Shown: piece by piece, positions 24,236 through 33,698 of the stretch
How the letters are laid out: the number at the start of each line of letters is the position of its first letter
How positions within the stretch are numbered: the first letter of the stretch is position 1
Assembly (NCBI RefSeq): GCF_002483205.1
Contig: NZ_DLHM01000004.1
Location: 466,962 to 530,961 of the forward strand
Source of the DNA: Flavihumibacter sp. UBA7668
GTDB taxonomy: Bacteria > Bacteroidota > Bacteroidia > Chitinophagales > Chitinophagaceae
Length of the DNA stretch: 64,000 nucleotides
Direction of reading: 5' to 3'
Position numbers and translations under genes: made by a program
Notes under the pieces: model-generated
The model's database searches: none
Seen by the model: only the letters and a program-made list of their open reading frames with translations
What the model was told of the DNA's origin: nothing

Positions 24236-24939
24236 GATATATACCGAACCAGGCAACGCTTGGCAATTGGTAAAAAAGTTTCGTCCACCGGAAAAGAAAG
24301 AGTTGAATTGATGGTATACACTGCCGGATTAGGAAGCTCTTTCTTTTCTTTTATCAAAAGCCCCTTCATGTTCTCGAATGTATTGCTGATGCTTCGCTGC
24401 CATTCTGCAACAAAGGAGGTTTTTATTGCCCGATACTGCTCATCATGTTTTTCAAATATGCTTAAACGGTAGTAGTAGATCAGCGTTTCTTTTTTTGTAG
24501 AATTCGCCAGAAAAAAATAGCCTTCTTTATTATCCAAAGGGATGAGTCCCACTGGTTCTATCTGAATTTTATCTTCTACAAATTCGAAAATCTCCGTTCC
24601 GTTCCGAATGGTGTCTTTCATTTTTCCGGTGGAATAATGAATGATGTTTTCCAGTTCTTCCATCATCTCATCATCTTCAATCATTTGTTCATAAAGTAAT
24701 TGCAGTTTTTCCAGTTGAATTCCGGTAAGCCGCTTGGGGAACTGTTCCTGCAGGAATTTTTTGTTCTCCCGAAACTGAACCAGGTTGTTGTAGTGAAAGA
24801 TGATGTCTGCTAATTGGGGGTATAGCTTGTTTTCATTGAAATGACTGTTTACCTCCTTCAGATAGGCGAGCAGGGTATATTTTTTCAGTTCAAAATCGAT
24901 GTATCCTTCAGCAAACCAGGTTTGGGATAATGTTTTCAT
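24232..24939 (-). CDS. conserved hypothetical protein
   Basis: Unrecognised soluble protein of 235 residues, starting MKTLSQTWFAEGYIDFELKK. It appears helix-rich, with an acidic stretch (MIEDDEMMEELENII, about residues 95-110) and a second half with beta-like segments (PVGLIPLDNKEGYFFLANS). No signal peptide, membrane segment or catalytic motif was seen. The 50-base gap to the histidine phosphatase gene makes the two divergent neighbours. The 3' end overlaps the S9 peptidase stop codon. Function unknown. Confidence 0.8.
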   Translation of the reverse strand: MKTLSQTWFAEGYIDFELKKYTLLAYLKEVNSHFNENKLYPQLADIIFHYNNLVQFRENKKFLQEQFPKRLTGIQLEKLQLLYEQMIEDDEMMEELENIIHYSTGKMKDTIRNGTEIFEFVEDKIQIEPVGLIPLDNKEGYFFLANSTKKETLIYYYRLSIFEKHDEQYRAIKTSFVAEWQRSISNTFENMKGLLIKEKKELPNPAVYTINSTLSFPVDETFLPIAKRCLVRYIS

Positions 24940-24989
24940 GGTGAACTAATTTGTATTAATTTACTGAAATTGCTGTTAAAACAACGTTT

Positions 24990-25499
24990 ATGAAACAAAT
25001 CCTGCCGGTTCTTATCCTTTCTTTTTTGTTAACGGCCTGCAGCCAGAAATATTATATTGTACGCCATGCCGAGAAAGCGCAGGAGTCAACCGGTAATGCC
25101 ATGCATACTGCTGGCAATCCTCCTTTATCAGCTGCCGGAGAGCAAAGGGCGAAGGATTTGGCAGAGCGCCTGAAGCAGGAAAAGATTCAGCAGATTTATT
25201 CCACCAATACAAGCCGAACGAAGCAAACGGCAACACCAACTGCAGAAAGATTTTCTCTGCGCATTGAAACTTATGGCAAAATAGATTCCGCTTTTATTCA
25301 GCAGTTGAAATCACTCAAAAAAAACACGCTGATTGTAGGTCATAGTAATACAGTAGATGATTTGGTAAATAAAATGACCGGAGAAGCAATACTGACAGAT
25401 TTACCGGATGAGGCTTATGATAATCTCTACATCCTTACCAAAAAAGGGAAAAGGCTGACACTTGTTCAATCCAAGTATGGTCAGCCCTCTCCGCATTGA
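24990..25499 (+). CDS. histidine phosphatase family lipoprotein
   Basis: Member of the phosphoglycerate-mutase-like fold, 169 residues. Signal MKQILPVLILSFLLTACSQ has the lipobox LTAC, so it should be lipid-anchored in the envelope. The catalytic His is in YYIVRHAEKAQ and the second conserved His in LIVGHSNTVDDL. RAKDLAERLKQEKIQQIYS then TNTSRTKQTA is typical. The substrate is unknown; SixA-like phosphohistidine phosphatase activity is one option, but an envelope location argues against it. Confidence 0.85.
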   Translation: MKQILPVLILSFLLTACSQKYYIVRHAEKAQESTGNAMHTAGNPPLSAAGEQRAKDLAERLKQEKIQQIYSTNTSRTKQTATPTAERFSLRIETYGKIDSAFIQQLKSLKKNTLIVGHSNTVDDLVNKMTGEAILTDLPDEAYDNLYILTKKGKRLTLVQSKYGQPSPH

Positions 25500-25511
25500 T
25501 CTATGTGTGTG

Positions 25512-26867
25512 TTAGAACTCGCGATGTGGATCAAAATGTTCCAGTTCCCTGGCCACGGCAGTGAGGAAAGTAGCACCCAGGCTGCCATCAATAATCCGGT
25601 GATCATAACTCATACTCAGGTACATCATATGACGGATGGCGATGGAATCTCCCTGCTCCGTTTCAATAACAACCGGACGTTTTTTAATGGCACCAACAGC
25701 CAGGATAGCTACCTGTGGTTGTGGAATAATGGGCGTACCCATCAGGCTTCCAAACGTGCCTACATTGGTTAAGGTAAAACTTCCGCCCTGTGTATCTTCA
25801 GGTTTCAGCTTATTCGTTCTCGCAGCATCGGCCAGCGCATTCACCTGTTTGGCCAGGCCAACCAGATTTAACTGATCTGCATTTTTAATAACAGGCACAA
25901 TCAGGTTGCCAGACGGCAATGCAGTTGCCATGCCAATATTGATATCTTTCTTTACAATGATTTTATCGCCATCCACACTACTGTTCATCAAAGGATACTT
26001 TTTGATACAGCGTACGATTGCCTCAATAAAGAGGGGCGTAAAAGTTATTTTGGTTCCTTCCTGCTTAATAAATTGAGATTTCACCCGATCGCGCCAGAGA
26101 ACCAGATTGGTTACATCCGCTTCAGTAAAACTGGTTACATGCGGACTGATTTGTTTGCTTTTAACCATATGGTCTGCAATCAGCCGGCGCATCCGGTCCA
26201 TTTCAATAATCTCCACATTGGAGCCATAGGAGCTAATTGGTTTATCTGACCCATTGCCCGTTGGACTGGTAATTTTATGTTCCTGTACAATTTTCGGAGA
26301 AACAACAGGTTCAACGGCAGGAGCTGTTTTGGCTGTGCCTGCCTTTTTCTCTTCTACAAACTGGAGAATATCTTTTTTAGTAACCCGGCCTTCATTTCCA
26401 GTTCCCGGAATAAATTCCAGCTCTGCCATCGATACACCCTCACTGGCAGCAATATTCAAAACCAGCGGAGAATAAAAGCGGTTTCCATTGTTTTGAACTG
26501 TATGTTCGGACGGGGTTTTAACCGATTCCTCAATATAAGCCGGAACAGTCTCTGCTACCGGAGCTGGATGCAGATTTTCAACCACAGGTTCCGGGGTAAT
26601 TTCCGGTGCAGCAGATGGTGCCTCTGCGTTTGTACGAATTCTTGCAATTACGGAACCGATCGGAACAACATCATTGGGCTGGTAAAGCAGTTCTTCAATA
26701 ACTCCATCTGCTGTACTGGGTACCTCACTGTCAACTTTATCAGTTGCAATTTCCAATACGGTTTCATCCTGTTTCACGGTATCGCCCGGGTTTTTCAGCC
26801 ACTTTAATACAGTAGCTTCCATTATACTTTCTCCCAATTTTGGCATTACCAGGTCAACTAGAGCCAT
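25512..26867 (-). CDS. dihydrolipoyl acyltransferase (E2) of a 2-oxoacid dehydrogenase
   Basis: E2 core enzyme of 451 residues. An N-terminal lipoyl domain has the lipoylated Lys44 in EIATDKVDSEV. A flexible Pro/Ala/Glu-rich linker follows at about 85-128. The E1/E3-binding domain lies near 130-175 (YSPLVLNIAASEG, GNEGRVTKKDILQFVEE), and the catalytic domain at about 215-451 has the active-site motif SYDHRIIDGSLG. No E1 gene is adjacent; LpdA (E3) is encoded 13 kb away. Branched-chain 2-oxoacid or pyruvate complexes are both possible. Confidence 0.9.
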   Translation of the reverse strand: MALVDLVMPKLGESIMEATVLKWLKNPGDTVKQDETVLEIATDKVDSEVPSTADGVIEELLYQPNDVVPIGSVIARIRTNAEAPSAAPEITPEPVVENLHPAPVAETVPAYIEESVKTPSEHTVQNNGNRFYSPLVLNIAASEGVSMAELEFIPGTGNEGRVTKKDILQFVEEKKAGTAKTAPAVEPVVSPKIVQEHKITSPTGNGSDKPISSYGSNVEIIEMDRMRRLIADHMVKSKQISPHVTSFTEADVTNLVLWRDRVKSQFIKQEGTKITFTPLFIEAIVRCIKKYPLMNSSVDGDKIIVKKDINIGMATALPSGNLIVPVIKNADQLNLVGLAKQVNALADAARTNKLKPEDTQGGSFTLTNVGTFGSLMGTPIIPQPQVAILAVGAIKKRPVVIETEQGDSIAIRHMMYLSMSYDHRIIDGSLGATFLTAVARELEHFDPHREF

Positions 26868-26889
26868 AAGCGTTCAATGATTTGTGCGC

Positions 26890-26897
26890 CAAAGGTA
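26890..26897 (-). promoter_or_regulatory. -7 box TACCTTTG for the E2 gene
   Basis: On the minus strand TACCTTTG ends 22 bases before the E2 start. It indicates that E2 has its own promoter in the 57-base gap after cinA. Confidence 0.5.
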
Positions 26898-26924
26898 AGG
26901 ATTCGCTATCAATGTTAATGACTG

Positions 26925-28193
26925 TTAGTTTTTTCCAGAACTCTGACTGATTATAAATATTCTTAATAAGTTTAAAGCATTCGTGGCAGTTAATTCAATG
27001 TTGCGCCGACGATCAAAGCGGAAATTAAATTTCCGGGTAATTATTTCAGAATTGTTTCCAACAGCCACCCAAACCGTTCCAACCGGTTTTTCCTCGCTTC
27101 CTCCACCGGGACCCATAATACCACTTGTAGCAATTGCATAATTTGTTTTTAAGGATGCCAGCGCACCTTTCACCATTTGTACAGCAGTTTCCTCACTTAC
27201 AGCACCCACCGATTCCAGTGTTTTTTCCGATACCTTAAGCAGCTCTTTTTTGACCTGATTTGCATAACTCACAATACTCCCTAAATAATAACGGCTTGAT
27301 CCGGCTGCAGCTGTAAGTAACTGGGCTATATACCCGCCGGTACAGCTCTCCGCTGTTGAAAGGGTTTGTCCGTATTTCAATAAAAGGTTAGCCACCAACT
27401 GATCCATTGATTCATCTTTATTGGTCACCAGCACATCCGCCACCTGTTCCTGTAACAGGATAAATTGTTCATTGATGATGTCCTCAATATTTTTTTTATC
27501 ATATCCGGATGCACTTAGCCGGAGCCGTACCATTCCATAGCTTGGCAGATAGGCCAGTTTGATAAAGGAAGGAAGATTGATTTCAAACTGGTTGATTCGT
27601 TCTGCAAGAAAGGATTCTCCAATACCCGCAGTTAACAGCGTACGATGCAGGATAATGGGCGGATTGAATTGTTTTAATAATTGAGGGATTACTTCACCGG
27701 TCATCAGCCCTTTCATTTCGTGCGGTACTCCGGGTAAGGAAACAACCACCTTATTGTTTTTTTCAAACCACATGCCGGGAGCGGTTCCGTTTGCATTATG
27801 CAACACTCTTGCTACGTCCGGAACCTCCGCCTGACGGGCATTTCTTTCAATCATGGGGCGCTTGTAGACATTTTCGAAAAGGTTGGTAACATGTGCCAAT
27901 ACACCAGGATCTGTTACCAGTTTGCCTCCAAAATACTCGCATAATAAGGGTTTGGTGATATCATCAGCAGTGGGTCCCAATCCCCCTGTGATTAAAACAA
28001 TATCGGCTCTTTCCATTTCCTGATCAAGTGCAGTCCAGATGGCATTCCATTCATCACCAACAGCAACCCGTCGGCTAACGCTGATGCCTGCCAGATTTAA
28101 TTGTTGTGCCATCCAGGCACTATTGGTATCAATAACCTGACCTATCAGTAATTCATCTCCAATAGTGATAATACTTGCAGTAAGTAATTCCAT
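26925..28193 (-). CDS. cinA: CinA family protein (nicotinamide-nucleotide amidohydrolase)
   Basis: 422 residues with both CinA parts. The N-terminal molybdopterin-binding-like domain starts ASIITIGDELLIGQVIDTNS and contains ITGGLGPTADDIT. The C-terminal CinA domain contains STAESCTGGYIAQLLT and SGIMGPGGGSEEKPVGTVW. CinA proteins hydrolyse NMN to nicotinate mononucleotide in pyridine nucleotide salvage; the N-terminal domain in some relatives acts on ADP-ribose. Length is normal. It is divergent from the PBP4 gene with a 72-base spacer. Confidence 0.93.
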   Translation of the reverse strand: MELLTASIITIGDELLIGQVIDTNSAWMAQQLNLAGISVSRRVAVGDEWNAIWTALDQEMERADIVLITGGLGPTADDITKPLLCEYFGGKLVTDPGVLAHVTNLFENVYKRPMIERNARQAEVPDVARVLHNANGTAPGMWFEKNNKVVVSLPGVPHEMKGLMTGEVIPQLLKQFNPPIILHRTLLTAGIGESFLAERINQFEINLPSFIKLAYLPSYGMVRLRLSASGYDKKNIEDIINEQFILLQEQVADVLVTNKDESMDQLVANLLLKYGQTLSTAESCTGGYIAQLLTAAAGSSRYYLGSIVSYANQVKKELLKVSEKTLESVGAVSEETAVQMVKGALASLKTNYAIATSGIMGPGGGSEEKPVGTVWVAVGNNSEIITRKFNFRFDRRRNIELTATNALNLLRIFIISQSSGKN

Positions 28194-28265
28194 ACAGTTG
28201 TTTCAATGAATAAAGGTAATGGCAAATTAGCTAGGCTGTTTTTTCCGGAATAGCTAAATTGCCGG

Positions 28266-29657
28266 ATGCGATGGAAACAAATAATCGGGCTGCTTGGTTG
28301 GATGGGTCTAGGTTTTTCTGTTAATGCCCAATCGGTGCCTGAACAGCTTGAACAACAGGTACTGAAACTTGCCAGTGATCCGGCCATGAAACATGCAGCC
28401 ATCTCTTTATCTGTACTGGATGCAACAACCGGTAAACCGGTTTATCAGTACAATGAACAAATGGGGCTGGCACCGGCAAGCACCTTAAAAGTGATGACTT
28501 CAATCAGTTCATTGGCTCAATTAGGTCCGGGTTTCCAGTTTGAAACTGAACTGGGATATACCGGAGAAATTAAGAATGGAATATTGACAGGTAATCTGAT
28601 TATAAAGGGTAGTGGCGATCCTTCCCTTGGATCCTGGCGCTATTCATCAACAAGGGAGGATCAGGTGCTGGAATCCTGGGTAAAATGGATTAAGGAAAAA
28701 GGTATTAAAACCATTTCAGGAGACTTGCTTATAAAGGAGGATGGCTGGAATCAGGAAAGGACACCGGATGGCTGGATCTGGCAGGATATCGGAAATTACT
28801 ATGGTGCGGGTGCCGGCGTTTTGAATTGGCGTGAAAATCAGTTTGATGTGTTGCTGGCTGCCGGTCCGGGCATTGGTACACCTGTAAAAATCATTGGAAC
28901 AAAGCCGGAATTAGCTGATGTGGAGCTTCAGTCAGCGCTTCTAACCGGATCAAAAGGCAGTGGTGATAATGCCTATATCTATTTGCCCCCGGGATCAATA
29001 AAAGGAATTATCAGAGGAACCATACCGTTAGGGGAAGATCGGTTTAGGATTTCCGGGGCACTTCCTGATCCCGGAAAACAGTTGGCAGAACAATTCAAAC
29101 ATAAATTAACGCTGGGTGGGATATCAGTAAAAGAAACTGCAATACCGGTTGTTGGCGAACGTTGGAATGTATTGGGAAAAACATTCTCTCCGCGGCTGGA
29201 TTCCCTGGTGTATTGGTTCATGCGAAAAAGCATCAACCTGTATGGTGAAGCAATGATAAAACAACTGGCATTGAAAGCCGGTAAAGAGCCTTCCACAGCA
29301 AAAGGAGTGGATCAGTTGGTGGATTTCTGGAAGGATAAGGGAATTGAAGCGGGTGCGCTTCAATTAATGGATGGGAGTGGATTATCGCCACAAAACAGGA
29401 TTACATCCGATGCGCTTACCAGGGCCTTGTTTTGGTCGAGTCAGCAGAGCTGGTTCAATCAGTTTTTTGCTTCCCTGCCTGTTTATAATGGGATGAAATT
29501 AAAAAGCGGGTCCATCAATGGAGCCCGCGCCTATGCCGGTTTTCATACCGCTGCAAACGGAAAGAAATATGTTGTAGCCATTTTAGTTAATAATTATTCC
29601 GGATCAGGAGCCGCAGCTGTACGTAAACTTTATTCTGTTTTGGATGCATTGAAATAG
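28266..29657 (+). CDS. dacB: D-alanyl-D-alanine carboxypeptidase/endopeptidase (PBP4, S13)
   Basis: Periplasmic penicillin-binding protein of 463 residues that trims peptidoglycan stem peptides and cross-links. The signal peptide ends near residue 21 (LGFSVNAQ). Active-site motifs: SxxK in LAPASTLKVMTS (about residue 70), SxN-like in DGSGLSPQNR, and the KxG motif as KSGSINGARAY. The large insert between SxxK and SxN characteristic of S13 enzymes is present. The 3' end overlaps the convergent thioesterase gene by 28 bases. Confidence 0.93.
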   Translation: MRWKQIIGLLGWMGLGFSVNAQSVPEQLEQQVLKLASDPAMKHAAISLSVLDATTGKPVYQYNEQMGLAPASTLKVMTSISSLAQLGPGFQFETELGYTGEIKNGILTGNLIIKGSGDPSLGSWRYSSTREDQVLESWVKWIKEKGIKTISGDLLIKEDGWNQERTPDGWIWQDIGNYYGAGAGVLNWRENQFDVLLAAGPGIGTPVKIIGTKPELADVELQSALLTGSKGSGDNAYIYLPPGSIKGIIRGTIPLGEDRFRISGALPDPGKQLAEQFKHKLTLGGISVKETAIPVVGERWNVLGKTFSPRLDSLVYWFMRKSINLYGEAMIKQLALKAGKEPSTAKGVDQLVDFWKDKGIEAGALQLMDGSGLSPQNRITSDALTRALFWSSQQSWFNQFFASLPVYNGMKLKSGSINGARAYAGFHTAANGKKYVVAILVNNYSGSGAAAVRKLYSVLDALK

Positions 29658-30055
29658 GGGGAAAGCTTTTCATACAGTGCTGTTGGCATGCTTGTTTTTT
29701 CTTTGGTATCGGCTTTGATAAAATATAAAACCACTTTTCCAATCGTAAGCAGTTTCTGCTGTTCATTGAAAACTTCCTGCTGAAATTCAATCCGGTGATC
29801 TTCCGGAAGTTTCGCAAGGGTGGTGCGGATAGTCAGCAGATCATCATAATGAGCCGGCCGAAGAAATTTGGTATGTAATTCCACAATTGGCATTATTATG
29901 CCGATAGCCTCCATATCCTTATAACTCAAACCAAGCTGGCGAATACTTTCCGCTCTTGCAACTTCAAAATATTGGGCATAATTACCATGGTAAACCACAT
30001 TCATCTGATCGGTTTCAGCATATCGGACACGCACCTGGGTCTCTGCTATATACAT
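29630..30055 (-). CDS. YbgC-type acyl-CoA thioesterase
   Basis: Hot-dog-fold thioesterase of 141 residues. The motif VRYAETDQMNVVYHGNYAQY at about residues 9-28 includes the catalytic Asp of the 4-hydroxybenzoyl-CoA thioesterase/YbgC family. It would hydrolyse short acyl-CoA or acyl-ACP thioesters in the cytoplasm. It is 26 bases downstream of the DoxX gene on the same strand. Its last codons overlap the end of dacB on the other strand. Confidence 0.9.
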   Translation of the reverse strand: MYIAETQVRVRYAETDQMNVVYHGNYAQYFEVARAESIRQLGLSYKDMEAIGIIMPIVELHTKFLRPAHYDDLLTIRTTLAKLPEDHRIEFQQEVFNEQQKLLTIGKVVLYFIKADTKEKTSMPTALYEKLSPYFNASKTE

Positions 30056-30081
30056 ATTGGGTATTTCTTATGTTAAAGTTT

Positions 30082-30489
30082 TTATCGTCCCATCATTCTG
30101 TCTAAAGAGGCTCTGCCCGGACCAACCAGCAGGATTGCAAGGAAACCGGTAAGAAATAAAGCGGCTTTTTCACCTTCCTTAACATCATGGTTATGCGCCA
30201 TGAAAAAAGCAATTGTCATAGCAATAACAAGCGGAATGGCCGCCAGTCGGGTAAAGAGTCCGGCTATCACCAATAAGGAACAGAAAACCTCTGCAAAGAT
30301 GACCAGGAGCAGCGACCAGTCGGAACCAATATGAAAAGGATCACTGAATTTCGATTGTAAACTGGGGTATTTAACTAATTTTTGAAAACCATGATCAACC
30401 AGCATTAAACCTCCGAACGAAATTCTCATCAAAAAGCTCATGGTGTCAAATGCCCATTCCTGGTAACTGGTGGAAAGTAGTTTTTTCAT
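30082..30489 (-). CDS. DoxX family membrane protein
   Basis: Small inner-membrane protein of 135 residues with four predicted hydrophobic helices (SFLMRISFGGLMLVDHGFQK, then LLLVIFAEVFCSLLVIAGLF, then LAAIPLVIAMTIAFFMA, then AALFLTGFLAILLVG). The family is of poorly known function, linked in places to thiosulfate or quinone redox chemistry. An upstream in-frame start at 30540 would add 17 hydrophilic residues; MKKLLSTSYQEW at 30489 is preferred. It is probably co-transcribed with the thioesterase. Confidence 0.85.
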   Translation of the reverse strand: MKKLLSTSYQEWAFDTMSFLMRISFGGLMLVDHGFQKLVKYPSLQSKFSDPFHIGSDWSLLLVIFAEVFCSLLVIAGLFTRLAAIPLVIAMTIAFFMAHNHDVKEGEKAALFLTGFLAILLVGPGRASLDRMMGR

Positions 30490-30642
30490 TCTGGATTTTT
30501 TGTCAAAAATAGGCACTCGGTTGAAAGAATTGTTAATCATTTCAATTATCCACAGTTGTTTGGAACGTTATTTGGTCATAATTAAAATATTTGAAACCTT
30601 TACCCGGTTTCAAGTGGCCTTTGAAATTAAAATCATTAACAA

Positions 30643-33600
30643 GTGAGAAGATTCGTCGCATCGATTTTGTGCTGTTCCGTATTACAATTGGCACAGGCAC
30701 AACAAACAGGATTTTTCACTGATCCCCAATCAGGATTTAAACAAGCGAAGGAATATTATCAGCGTGGGCAGTATAGCCTCGCCTATCCCATATTCCGTGA
30801 GTTACATCTTCGTTTAAGGGAACCCGATCAGACCAATCAGGCATTGAATTCTCAGGAGCTGCGTTATTACACACTCGCATGCGGACTGATGAAAAACGAA
30901 AAAGGTGCATTGGAGGAAGCTGTGGAATACGTAGAACTGGATAGAAATGTTAGCCGGGTTGAACTAATGAGTTTTCAACTGGGAGAATATTACTACCGTC
31001 AGAAAGATTTTTTCAATGCAGTAAATTTCTATGAAAAGACTTCATTGGAACACCTGGAAAATAATCAGGTGGCTACCCTTAAGTTCCATCAGGGGTATAG
31101 TTATTTCAATCTGCAAAGATTTGATCAGGCAAAGCCCTTGTTGGATGCTGTACGGCAAATGAAGAACTCTGAACATTATGTAGATGCCAATTATTATTTT
31201 GGTTTTATAGCATTTAAGGACAAACAATACCGTTCAGCGCTGGAATCATTCAGAGTGGTTGAAAATGCAGCCGAATATTCGGATGTAGTGCCGTATTATA
31301 TTGCTACGATTCTATATATCACCGGCGATAAAGAACAGGCACTTCAATATGCAACCAATAAACTGGATAAAGGTAAAGGCTATTATGACCTTGAATTATC
31401 CAAGCTGGTTGGTCATGGCTGGTTTGAAAAGGGTGATTATGCGAAAGCCTTGCCTTACCTTGAAAAGTACGCAGCTTCTTCAACACCAGGAAGGCATGAT
31501 CAATATGAACTGGCTTATAGTTATTACCAGGCCCGTCAATATGAAAAGTCTATAGAAGGGTTTAAAAAATTATCCGGCAAGGAAGATTCACTGGCACAGA
31601 ATGCCATGTATTTATTGGGGGATGCCTATCTTAAAACCGGGCAGAAAGCCAATGCGCGGAATGCCTTTCTGTTTTGTGCCATCAATAGTTCCAATCCAAC
31701 CCAACAGGAAATTTCCCGATTCAACTATGGTAAACTTTCTTATGAGTTAGGATACCATGATATCGCTTTAAATGAATTACAGCAATTTCTGGCCACCTAT
31801 CCCAATTCCGGTTATACAGCGGAGGCACGGGAAGTGCTGGTTGGGGTAATGGCCAGTACAAGTAACTATAAAGATGCATTGACCTTACTGGAAAGTATCC
31901 GGCAGCCATCGGACCAGGTAAGGAAGTTTTATCCGGGTATTTTATATGGAAGAGCCACTGAATTAATCAATGACAATCGCCTGGAGGAAGCAGATTTATT
32001 GCTTGATAAAGCACTTAAAGCGCCCTTTAATACGGCTGTTCTTCCGCTTGTTCAGTTTTGGAAAGGAGAGCTGGCTTACCGTACAGGAGCAACCGAAGAA
32101 GCCATCGAATATTATGGAGATTATCTGAAGAATCCGGTTTCCAATAATGAAGTAAATGCAAGTCATGCTAACTACAACCTGGGTTATGCATACCTCAAAA
32201 AAGAATTGTACAAACAGGCTCAATTCCATTTTGAAGCAGTTGTAAAAACACCAACCGCCCGTTCCAGTCAGGTTGAACAGGATGCTTTTATCCGCATGGC
32301 GGATGCCATCTATATGCAGCGGGAATACAAAAAAGCAACCGGTTTATACGATCGTGCCATTCAATTAGGCTGGCCATCCAGTGATTATGCAAGTTTTCAG
32401 AAATCCATGATTGCCGGCATTTCCAGTACCAATGATAAAATCAGACAATTACAACAATTACAGCAGAAATATCCTGGATCTTCTCTGGTGCCGGATGCCA
32501 ACATGGAAATTGCCCAATCCTACTTGTCAAACGAAGAGTATAAAGAAGCAATTCCTTATCTCAATGCGGTTTTGAAAAACAGTAAGAGTGAAGCACTGAA
32601 ACCAAGAGCGCACCTGAGGGCAGGAATTGCACAATATAATCTGGGGAATAATGATGAGGCGCTGAAACAATACAATGCCCTGCTGGAACAATATCCCAAT
32701 TCAACCGAAGCCGAAGATGCATTGGACAATGCCAGAAGTATTTATGTTGAAGAAGGACGTACCAGTGAATACATCGGATATGCCCGGAAAATGGGAAGAG
32801 ATGTATCAACCAGTCAGCAGGATTCACTGGCTTATGCAGAAGCGGAAGTGCAGTTGAGTAATGGAAATTTTACCAATGCAATCAGCCGGTTTGATAATTA
32901 CCTGAATACTTACCCGCAGGGTCGATATGTGGTAGAGGCAAATTATTATAAGGGTGAAATCCTTTTAAGCCGGAAAGAACATGCCCTTGCAGCAGCAGCT
33001 TATGAAGCCGTAGCCAGCCGGGTGCCTAATAAGTTTGGTGAAAAATCTTTATTACAGGCAGCAAGGCTTAATTTCTTTGACCTGAAACAATATGATAAAG
33101 CTGCTGGTCTGTATGCCAGTTTGAAAGAATTTGCAAGTACGGAGGAAAATAAACTGGAAGCCATGCGTGGTCAATTGAGAAGTGAATACCAATTGGCTCA
33201 ATGGCCCAGGGCGGTTGAAAATGCCAAAGAATTACTCAAGGCAAAAGGAGCCAGTGCAGATGATAAATTATTAAGCAATATGGTATTGGCCAGAGCCGCA
33301 CAGGAAGAGAAGAATTTTGATCTGGCGATCTCTTATTACAGAGCGGCAGCATCCGGCGGAAAAGGCGCATTCAGTGCAGAAGCCAGGTATGAAATTGCCT
33401 GGTGCCTGTTTGAACAATCAAAGTTTAAGGAAGCTGAAAAAACAGCTTTTGAAGTAATCAATAAAAGCGGTTCCTATGAAGAATGGGTAACACGCGCCTA
33501 TCTGTTGTTAGGTGATATTTATATGAAACAACAGGATTTTTTCAATGCAAAAGCAACGTATCAGAGTATTGTTGAAAACGCTTCCATTCCGGCATTAAAA

Positions 33601-33675
33601 GAAGAAGCACAACGTAAGTTGAAAGTGGCAACGGAAGCAGAAAGCAAACAAAACAATATTTCTGCCAACAATTGA
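30643..33675 (+). CDS. large periplasmic tetratricopeptide-repeat protein
   Basis: 1010-residue protein with a signal peptide ending near residue 19 (VLQLAQAQ) and TPR-type helical repeats along almost the whole length (for example AKEYYQRGQYSLAYPIFREL, ALPYLEKYAAS, NYNLGYAYLKKELYKQAQFH, AGIAQYNLGNNDEALKQYNA). Start is GTG at 30643. The stop overlaps the beginning of the downstream reading frame but the real next start is 24 bases on (33699). It is the first gene of an operon with an outer-membrane barrel and an HU-CCDC81 protein. It likely acts as a periplasmic scaffold; this is inference from composition and context. Confidence 0.85.
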   Translation: MRRFVASILCCSVLQLAQAQQTGFFTDPQSGFKQAKEYYQRGQYSLAYPIFRELHLRLREPDQTNQALNSQELRYYTLACGLMKNEKGALEEAVEYVELDRNVSRVELMSFQLGEYYYRQKDFFNAVNFYEKTSLEHLENNQVATLKFHQGYSYFNLQRFDQAKPLLDAVRQMKNSEHYVDANYYFGFIAFKDKQYRSALESFRVVENAAEYSDVVPYYIATILYITGDKEQALQYATNKLDKGKGYYDLELSKLVGHGWFEKGDYAKALPYLEKYAASSTPGRHDQYELAYSYYQARQYEKSIEGFKKLSGKEDSLAQNAMYLLGDAYLKTGQKANARNAFLFCAINSSNPTQQEISRFNYGKLSYELGYHDIALNELQQFLATYPNSGYTAEAREVLVGVMASTSNYKDALTLLESIRQPSDQVRKFYPGILYGRATELINDNRLEEADLLLDKALKAPFNTAVLPLVQFWKGELAYRTGATEEAIEYYGDYLKNPVSNNEVNASHANYNLGYAYLKKELYKQAQFHFEAVVKTPTARSSQVEQDAFIRMADAIYMQREYKKATGLYDRAIQLGWPSSDYASFQKSMIAGISSTNDKIRQLQQLQQKYPGSSLVPDANMEIAQSYLSNEEYKEAIPYLNAVLKNSKSEALKPRAHLRAGIAQYNLGNNDEALKQYNALLEQYPNSTEAEDALDNARSIYVEEGRTSEYIGYARKMGRDVSTSQQDSLAYAEAEVQLSNGNFTNAISRFDNYLNTYPQGRYVVEANYYKGEILLSRKEHALAAAAYEAVASRVPNKFGEKSLLQAARLNFFDLKQYDKAAGLYASLKEFASTEENKLEAMRGQLRSEYQLAQWPRAVENAKELLKAKGASADDKLLSNMVLARAAQEEKNFDLAISYYRAAASGGKGAFSAEARYEIAWCLFEQSKFKEAEKTAFEVINKSGSYEEWVTRAYLLLGDIYMKQQDFFNAKATYQSIVENASIPALKEEAQRKLKVATEAESKQNNISANN

Positions 33676-33698
33676 TTCATTTTAAAGAAAGAGGATCC

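Noticed and set aside
33672..33698. Upstream start for the barrel protein overlapping the TPR gene
   Set aside because: The nine extra residues would spoil the signal peptide; the ATG at 33699 has an AG-rich sequence just before it.
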